A stretch of DNA of 19,161 bases from positions 1 through 19,161 of the forward strand of contig CAJUJK010000041.1 in assembly GCA_910586705.1 (NCBI GenBank), written 5' to 3'. Shown here piece after piece: positions 14,032 through 19,161 of this stretch (position 1 is the first letter of the stretch; every line of letters begins with the position of its first letter). The notes under the pieces are model-generated. The model searched no databases. It was given only the letters and a program-made list of their open reading frames with translations, and was not told the origin of the DNA. A program made the translations under genes and the position numbers. The DNA is from an uncultured Lachnospiraceae bacterium (GTDB lineage Bacteria; Bacillota; Clostridia; Lachnospirales; Lachnospiraceae).

Positions 14032-17000
14032 TTACCCCCACTTGTTGCCCTTCTCTGTTACGTCACTCACGCTGCCGCCGAATCCAGACCATTTGACGGG
14101 CGCTTTGTCACCAGTACAGTTTTCTATCGTGACACCTTTCACATGGGCGTTCAACTGTCCGAGAATCTGAATGGTTCCTTTGGCGTTCCCGCGGAACGAG
14201 CAATCGGATATTGTTACATTGCTGCAGGTTCTGTTTTTGTTTGGCTCGATGTCGATGCCGTACTGCGGGTCTGCGCCGCTTGCATAGTTAAACGCACAGT
14301 TTTTGACCGTAACGTTGCGCGCATCTGTAATGGACAGATTATTTCGCCTGTTGTGATGCAGATTACAGTTTTTGATCGTTATCGTGTCACTGTATGTGTT
14401 TGGCCCGTCATAGAAGCCAAGGTAAATACCGTCGCCCCAGCACTGGGAAATATCTACATTTTCGATGGTGACGTTTGTGCCGCCGAATACAGCGATGCCG
14501 TGTCCCCACTCGCCGCCGCTTCCCTTGTGCTCTTTCCGCTCGCCGATAATCTGCCCGCCGGAAACGCTGACACCATCGCGTCCGGTGATATTGATTACTT
14601 GAGAGTTACCCTTGTTGTTGGGAAGAGCGACCAACAGTGCGCTGGGTGACATAACAAGTTTTTGGTTGGTAGTAAGGACGATGCCGCCGAACTTATAGTT
14701 GCCAAGTGAATCATTGCCGCCCGCTGTGGCGTCAATATGGTACACGCCCGCAGGGAGATACAGTGTCACCTCGCGCACGTGAGTGCTGTCACCCCATTCA
14801 TAATCCCGCAGCATTTTGTTAATGTAAGGCGTGTCATCCGTACAGCCGGGGTTCTGTTTATAAGTGAGAAGTGCACCAGTTTCCGGTTGCGGTGGTGTCT
14901 CATTCTCTGTGAGCGCAAGCGCATAGCACTGTTGGGTGAATTTGCCGCTGCCGGAAGTGTATACTGCCTCGATCACGGCGGCGCCCGCTTTTTTCATGGT
15001 GAGAAGCGCGCCATCCTCATTTTTGGCAATGGATACCACATCCGGGTTGTTGCTGGTCCAGTTGAGCTTACTTTTATCCTGTGTGGGCGCAAAATCCATG
15101 TGAAGCTGGTATGTGCTTCCCACATTTGCGCTGACTGTCTGATTTGCTTCTCGGAGCACAGGAGCATCGACAACGGTAACCTTACACTGTGCTTTTTTGT
15201 TGCCGTCCTGCGAAGTTGCCGTGATGGTTACGCTTCCACCTTTTTTTAGCGTGAGCACGGCGGAAGAGGAGGCAGTCGTTTTGTCCGCAGCCAGACCGGT
15301 GACGGCATTGTCAGTTTTTTCTGCTACGGAAACGATGTCGCTGTTTGAACTGGTCCAGATTACAGTCGGGTTTGCGATCTTTTTATCGTTTTCCGATGTA
15401 ATCGTAGCGGTAAGCATTCTTTTTTTCTCATCCGTTTCCGCCAACGGGAAAGAGAGACTGTTTTTGTCCAGCGTAATCCCTTTCACATGGTTGATCAGGT
15501 ATTTTTTCTTTTGAATCTTGAAGGAATAGGTCTTTGTGCCGCCGTATTCCCCGAGACCGCGCAAGGTGACTTTTGCGGTGCCCGCTTTGATATTATTTTT
15601 GTATTCCGATGCAAGGATTTCAAAACAGGAATCCTTCTGGGGCAGCTCCTGTCCTTTTTTCTGATCGGCTGCCGTGGCATAAATATGAATGTCACTTTTA
15701 TCTAACCTGATTTCCTCCCCGGTATATTCCTGCGGATCGATGACAACTTTCAATGTACTGATATTTTTGGAAAAGATCCGATATGTCCCGGTGATGGTAT
15801 TCTCATAACAGCCCACGCCTGTTACGGTAACGGTAACGACAGTCTTTGCCTGCGGAGATGCCTCCTGCGTATGGCTGAAGGTGATGTTCGTGTCATAGTC
15901 TGTCTTTGCCGCCAGTTTTTTGCCGTTTACGTCTTTGATCGTGACAGTTGATTTCCACTTGTTCGGCTTGTCGATGTACGGTTTATCGGGGATGGAGATG
16001 GTGCAATTGCCGATATCGGCTTTCGTCACCAGAAGCGTCACGGTTTTTTCGTATCCGCTATAGTTGCCTTTTCCCTTGATCTCACAGGTCATGGATTCAC
16101 CCGGCGTCTTGTTGTCTTTGTACTTTATGGTGTAATCGGTTTTGTTTTTTAAGACGGTATAATTCTGATCTTTTAAAATGAGTTCGGGCACAGCGCCGCC
16201 TTTTTGATAGGGCGTTTCATAAGTCCCGTTCCTGTTTGTCACATTTTTCCCCATGACAAGTTTAATATCTATGTTCGGCGTAATGGTATAAGTCAGCCGG
16301 AGCGTGCCTTTATATCTGCCTTTGCCCGTAAAGGTGACAGTCACTTTCCCTGCCTTTTTCGCATTGCCGTATTTTACGGTATAATCGGTTCCTTCCGCGA
16401 GCGTTACTTTTTCGCTTCCTTCGCCATAGGAAAGTAAGGCGGCACCTGTCTGGAACATACCGCCGTCTTTATCGACTGTATTCTGGGAGAAGCGGATGGT
16501 TTCTTTCCAGTCCGCACCGGGAACGGCATCCTTAAGCTGTCTGTCGTCCACAAGCTTTAGTGTTATTTTTTTACAGCCGCTGTAGCCTTTCTCTTTCCCG
16601 GCATCGGTGGGGGACAGCATGACATAAGCGCCCTCGATTCCTGACGCGTAAACTTTATAATCATAATGTGCCGGTTCCACGATTTGCCCGCCTATTTTGA
16701 CTTCTGTAATGCCGACATCCGATTTGGACAGCGGCGTGCCGTGATATTCATACTGTTTTTTGTCAAGCTTTACCGACGCGGTGCTGAAATTCCGTGTTTT
16801 ATCTTTTAGGACTACAAGCGTCATGGGAAATGAGCCGGTAAAGTTTCCCGTTCCTTTTACTGTATAAGAGTAGACTTCCCCTGCCTTATAGAGATCGCCG
16901 TTTTTATAATCTTCCGGCAAAGCCATCATGCCTTCGCCCGGAGTCGTGTAATCGCAGACGAAATCTTTCTTCACCGTCAGTTTTTTCTTCCCGTAGGTCA

Positions 17001-18807
17001 GAACGGGAGCGGGAATGTTCAGTTTTTTGCTATAATTGACGGTCTGTTCGTAAGCCGGTGAAACCTTGGGCGTATTGTAAATATCAATGTCGTTGATATC
17101 CAGAGGTTTGATCGTATAGTACAGTGTCACGCTGCCTTGATACTGACCTTTCAGATTGATGGTCACGCTGGGCGCTTTGGGGCTGTTCCACGCGGCGGCG
17201 TTGACATTATTTTTGTAGCTCAGGGTATAATCTGTTTTTTCCTTCAAAAGCGTGTCTTTATGGTATACACGGAAGTTCTGCGTAATTTTCTGTCCGTTAT
17301 AGACGAGATCCTCACTTTCTTTCACAAACCCGGCTACCCGGATATCGCCGGAAAGATCGATGAGTTTTTCACTGTCGGGGTTATTTTTATCGGGGACAAC
17401 ATCAACCACGAAGGAGGACGTGATACCGCGGCAGGACGCCGTGATCCGGGCATACCCTTCCGAAGCTGCCGTGACTGTGGCAGTTCCGTTTCCGCCCGCT
17501 TTTACCGTGGCGACAGTCTTATCGCTGCTGTCCCACACAATATCCGCCTGCAAGGTTTCGGGTGTCGCTTTCGCTGTGATCAGCAGGTCGTCTCCGGGTG
17601 ACATCGGAACCTGTTTGCCTTTGGTGAGGATAGCTTCCTCGTCTGTGACGGCGCCGTTATAGAGAACTAACGTGCCTTCCGTTTCCGCTTCCAGAGACGC
17701 ATCACTACCTTCGGTGAGCGTGGAAACATCGGCGGCATTGATGTTTTCGGAAACAGTGGAAAGGATGCCCGAATCTGCATCGTCCGGCATCTCTTCATCG
17801 CCGTTTTCATCAGCGGCCGGCACGTTGTCTTCGGGCACATCGTTCCCGGAAAGCGCATCGTCAGCAGTATCGGCGCTGTTTTCCGAGACAGAAGTATTTT
17901 CTGAAACAGAAGAATTTTCCGAAACGGATGAACCGCCTTGTGCGGCGTCAGTTGTGGGACCTTCCGTGGCGGCAACGTCTTCTGCGGTCTGCTCTGTGTC
18001 TGTGATGGTGTCATTTTCTGGCAGAAAAGGTATGGTGGCGGCAGAGTAAAAGCTTTCCGCCTTTCCGCCTTCCGTTTCCGGGTAGAATGCCGCCCGGATA
18101 TAGTAGTCGTAATCCGCAGCTGTCTTCTCGGACGCATCGCTCGGTGTATCCTTCACGACAGAGTAGTGTGCTTCGGGGACAAGCGTCATCATCCCGCAAT
18201 ATCCGCTTGCAGCGTTCGTTATTTCTTCCATGATAAAATAAGGGGAAGAGGGCACTTCCTCAAAGCCGTGCCAGTCGTCCGCTTCATCGAGAAGGCTTGC
18301 GCTTCCGGGCTCTGTTCCTTTTTCACCGCAAAGAATGCTCCATTCCAGTGTGCCCGTCTCTTTGTAGGCGGGCGTTTTTTCCATATCGTAGTTGACAAAC
18401 AGAACCAGAGCTTCCGCTGACGCGAAAGAGACGGGGAGATCATAGGAGAAGGTATCGTCATCCGCGGCGGGAAGCGTGCCATCTTCGGGAATCTGTCCGA
18501 TATGTATGGCGGGTAATTCCGTTTCCGGGGCTGTTTTTTCTGTCTCGGATATGGCATCCGCATCTGGTGGGGTATCCTGATCTTCCGAACCGGTATGTCC
18601 GGCAGAAGTTTCTGAAAAATCACCGCTGTTCTCGGTTTCTTCGACGTCATCTTCTGGTGTTTCATCGGAAATTATGGTGTTTTCTGAAAGAGAATCTTCC
18701 GAGTTAACGATAGTTTCCGTTGCCAGCGCCGTTATGCTGCCACAGTTGCCAAGTGCAAGCGACAGGATTAGCACTGCCGCAAGCCATCTGTTTCTGTTTC
18801 GCATCAT
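14032..18807 (-). CDS. Giant modular secreted protein with Ig-like repeats and C-terminal right-handed beta-helix
   Basis: A protein of 1591 aa. GGAGG sits 5 nt before the first of two adjacent ATGs (18807, 18804). The signal peptide runs to about Ala29 (ITALA before TE). Residues 30-95 are an acidic Ser/Thr linker, and about 97-265 a domain of unknown fold. About 265-370 is a second linker with tandem SVSEN units. A Big_2 Ig-like domain lies at about 377-470. Seven divergent repeats of about 88 aa follow (480-1100), each ending like DYTxxYKNNxxAG...GxGxYxGxxxxxYxI. Two more Big_2 domains cover 1105-1300. Residues about 1310-1591 form a pectate-lyase/GH28-like beta-helix (LYLPAGVYHID, GDGIYLG, NCNLHHNRRNNLSI, YGIDIEPN). 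It probably acts on or binds a polysaccharide outside the cell. There is no LPXTG, SLH or choline-binding anchor, so surface retention is unexplained. Confidence 0.9.
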   Translation of the reverse strand: MMRNRNRWLAAVLILSLALGNCGSITALATETIVNSEDSLSENTIISDETPEDDVEETENSGDFSETSAGHTGSEDQDTPPDADAISETEKTAPETELPAIHIGQIPEDGTLPAADDDTFSYDLPVSFASAEALVLFVNYDMEKTPAYKETGTLEWSILCGEKGTEPGSASLLDEADDWHGFEEVPSSPYFIMEEITNAASGYCGMMTLVPEAHYSVVKDTPSDASEKTAADYDYYIRAAFYPETEGGKAESFYSAATIPFLPENDTITDTEQTAEDVAATEGPTTDAAQGGSSVSENSSVSENTSVSENSADTADDALSGNDVPEDNVPAADENGDEEMPDDADSGILSTVSENINAADVSTLTEGSDASLEAETEGTLVLYNGAVTDEEAILTKGKQVPMSPGDDLLITAKATPETLQADIVWDSSDKTVATVKAGGNGTATVTAASEGYARITASCRGITSSFVVDVVPDKNNPDSEKLIDLSGDIRVAGFVKESEDLVYNGQKITQNFRVYHKDTLLKEKTDYTLSYKNNVNAAAWNSPKAPSVTINLKGQYQGSVTLYYTIKPLDINDIDIYNTPKVSPAYEQTVNYSKKLNIPAPVLTYGKKKLTVKKDFVCDYTTPGEGMMALPEDYKNGDLYKAGEVYSYTVKGTGNFTGSFPMTLVVLKDKTRNFSTASVKLDKKQYEYHGTPLSKSDVGITEVKIGGQIVEPAHYDYKVYASGIEGAYVMLSPTDAGKEKGYSGCKKITLKLVDDRQLKDAVPGADWKETIRFSQNTVDKDGGMFQTGAALLSYGEGSEKVTLAEGTDYTVKYGNAKKAGKVTVTFTGKGRYKGTLRLTYTITPNIDIKLVMGKNVTNRNGTYETPYQKGGAVPELILKDQNYTVLKNKTDYTIKYKDNKTPGESMTCEIKGKGNYSGYEKTVTLLVTKADIGNCTISIPDKPYIDKPNKWKSTVTIKDVNGKKLAAKTDYDTNITFSHTQEASPQAKTVVTVTVTGVGCYENTITGTYRIFSKNISTLKVVIDPQEYTGEEIRLDKSDIHIYATAADQKKGQELPQKDSCFEILASEYKNNIKAGTAKVTLRGLGEYGGTKTYSFKIQKKKYLINHVKGITLDKNSLSFPLAETDEKKRMLTATITSENDKKIANPTVIWTSSNSDIVSVAEKTDNAVTGLAADKTTASSSAVLTLKKGGSVTITATSQDGNKKAQCKVTVVDAPVLREANQTVSANVGSTYQLHMDFAPTQDKSKLNWTSNNPDVVSIAKNEDGALLTMKKAGAAVIEAVYTSGSGKFTQQCYALALTENETPPQPETGALLTYKQNPGCTDDTPYINKMLRDYEWGDSTHVREVTLYLPAGVYHIDATAGGNDSLGNYKFGGIVLTTNQKLVMSPSALLVALPNNKGNSQVINITGRDGVSVSGGQIIGERKEHKGSGGEWGHGIAVFGGTNVTIENVDISQCWGDGIYLGFYDGPNTYSDTITIKNCNLHHNRRNNLSITDARNVTVKNCAFNYASGADPQYGIDIEPNKNRTCSNVTISDCSFRGNAKGTIQILGQLNAHVKGVTIENCTGDKAPVKWSGFGGSVSDVTEKGNKWG

Positions 18808-18881
18808 CTATTCCTCCTGTATCCTTTTTTGCACGTCTGAAATGACGGTTGCATAATTTTGTGTATTTATTTTAATAAATG

Positions 18882-18909
18882 GACACAACTTGTGTCATTA
18901 TAACACAAA
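18882..18909 (-). promoter_or_regulatory. Extended -10 promoter and palindromic operator of the giant beta-helix gene
   Basis: The minus strand reads TGTTATAAT, an extended -10 (TATAAT at 18898-18903), with only a poor -35. Immediately downstream, at the predicted start site, is the perfect palindrome GACACAA-C-TTGTGTC (18882-18896). The half-site ACACAA recurs over the -10 itself (18903-18908). A repressor binding this element would cover both the -10 and the start site. Confidence 0.6.
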
Positions 18910-18959
18910 TGCGGCGAAAAAGTGACATGGAATATCTTCCTGTCAGATATTTTGCTACA

Positions 18960-18989
18960 TTGACAGCATTTCTGTGTTTGTGTTATATT
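18960..18989 (+). promoter_or_regulatory. Strong divergent promoter at the right edge
   Basis: Consensus TTGACA (18960-18965), 18-nt spacer, TATATT (18984-18989), with TG one base before the -10. The 11-mer TTTGTGTTATA (18977-18987) covers the -10 and is repeated as its exact reverse complement at 18899-18909 over the opposing promoter. The transcript would start near 18996 and leave the window at 19161. Confidence 0.65.
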
Positions 18990-18995
18990 AGGTAT

Positions 18996-19161
18996 GTTCA
19001 AAATATAACATAGCATATGGTCAGAAAGGCGGCTTTAGCGTGGGAGTTTTTATTCAGTGTGCACGTACCCGTTATCAGGGGCAGTAAAAAGCAGATGGTA
19101 TCGTCTCGGGAGTTTGACACTTCCTTTTAAACCTCATAACACACAAATCTTGTATTTAAGC
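18996..19161 (+). other. Transcribed right-edge segment, no recognised gene
   Basis: Downstream of the promoter at 18960-18989 there is a small inverted repeat, TATGTT (18993-18998) with AACATA (19007-19012). A GTG-initiated frame of 15 codons runs from 19039 to 19086, and a weak hairpin GGGAGT (19108-19113) with ACTTCC precedes TTTT. It could be the leader of a gene beyond the window or a short RNA. The sequence does not decide. Confidence 0.3.

Noticed and set aside
13891..14649. 252-codon plus-strand open frame across the convergent gene ends
   Set aside because: It lies over the end of the GLUG/LysM gene and antisense to the beta-helix domain, crosses the bidirectional terminator, has no recognisable protein features, and the opposite strand is clearly coding.
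17870..17940. Tandem DNA repeat considered as a CRISPR or minisatellite
   Set aside because: It is the coding sequence of the tandem SVSEN linker units in the giant protein. There are no spacers.
18741..18747. Cysteine in the signal peptide of the giant protein (LGNC) as a lipobox
   Set aside because: The residue before Cys is Asn, not Gly/Ala/Ser, and a normal signal peptidase I site (ALA before TE) follows, so it is not a lipoprotein.

Overview
The window reads as chromosomal DNA of an anaerobic Gram-positive of the class Clostridia, most likely a Lachnospiraceae-type gut bacterium. The signs are AGGAGG-type ribosome binding sites, sigma-A promoters (TTGnnn-17-TATAAT), TTG starts, VanZ-like and PilZ proteins, a membrane Ser/Thr kinase with an extracytoplasmic tail, a class-II-type EPSP synthase, and a very large secreted protein with VSEN linkers and Big_2 domains. 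There are no rRNA, tRNA, CRISPR or intact transposase genes. The family assignment is inference from protein style, not from a marker gene.

Layout. Positions 1-800 hold the wreck of an ECF sigma / anti-sigma pair: a piece of sigma region 2, frameshifted, then deleted into the C-terminal part of the anti-sigma-like membrane protein. An XRE-type regulator (minus, 837-1274) is divergent from an acyltransferase-3 membrane protein (1443-2546), followed by a membrane-anchored Ser/Thr kinase (2680-4158). Positions 4308-6642 are an accessory strip of small genes: a two-gene HipA-like locus whose second gene has lost its middle, a PilZ protein, a VanZ-like protein, a beta-lactamase-family remnant that stops just before its catalytic motif, and an intact RelB/DinJ-YoeB toxin-antitoxin module with its own promoter and operator.

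Positions 6694-9223 (minus) are core metabolism: tyrA then aroA, co-directional, for the shikimate/tyrosine pathway. Divergent from tyrA, a promoter at 9326-9354 drives a leader of about 216 nt with three strong hairpins and a 41-codon upstream ORF, in front of an EF-G paralog (9578-11671). This paralog lacks the catalytic switch-II histidine and the lysine of the NKxD motif. A strong terminator follows.

The right third holds two convergent genes for exported proteins, separated by a bidirectional terminator: a 728-aa GLUG / LysM / Asp-rich-repeat protein (plus) and a 1591-aa modular protein (minus) ending in a right-handed beta-helix. Upstream of the latter (18808-19161) lies a divergent promoter region where two opposing -10 elements share the same 11-mer and a perfect palindrome sits at the predicted start site.

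The best candidates for something not well described are the structured leader with its uORF in front of the GTPase-defective-looking EF-G paralog, and the symmetric divergent control region of the giant beta-helix protein.
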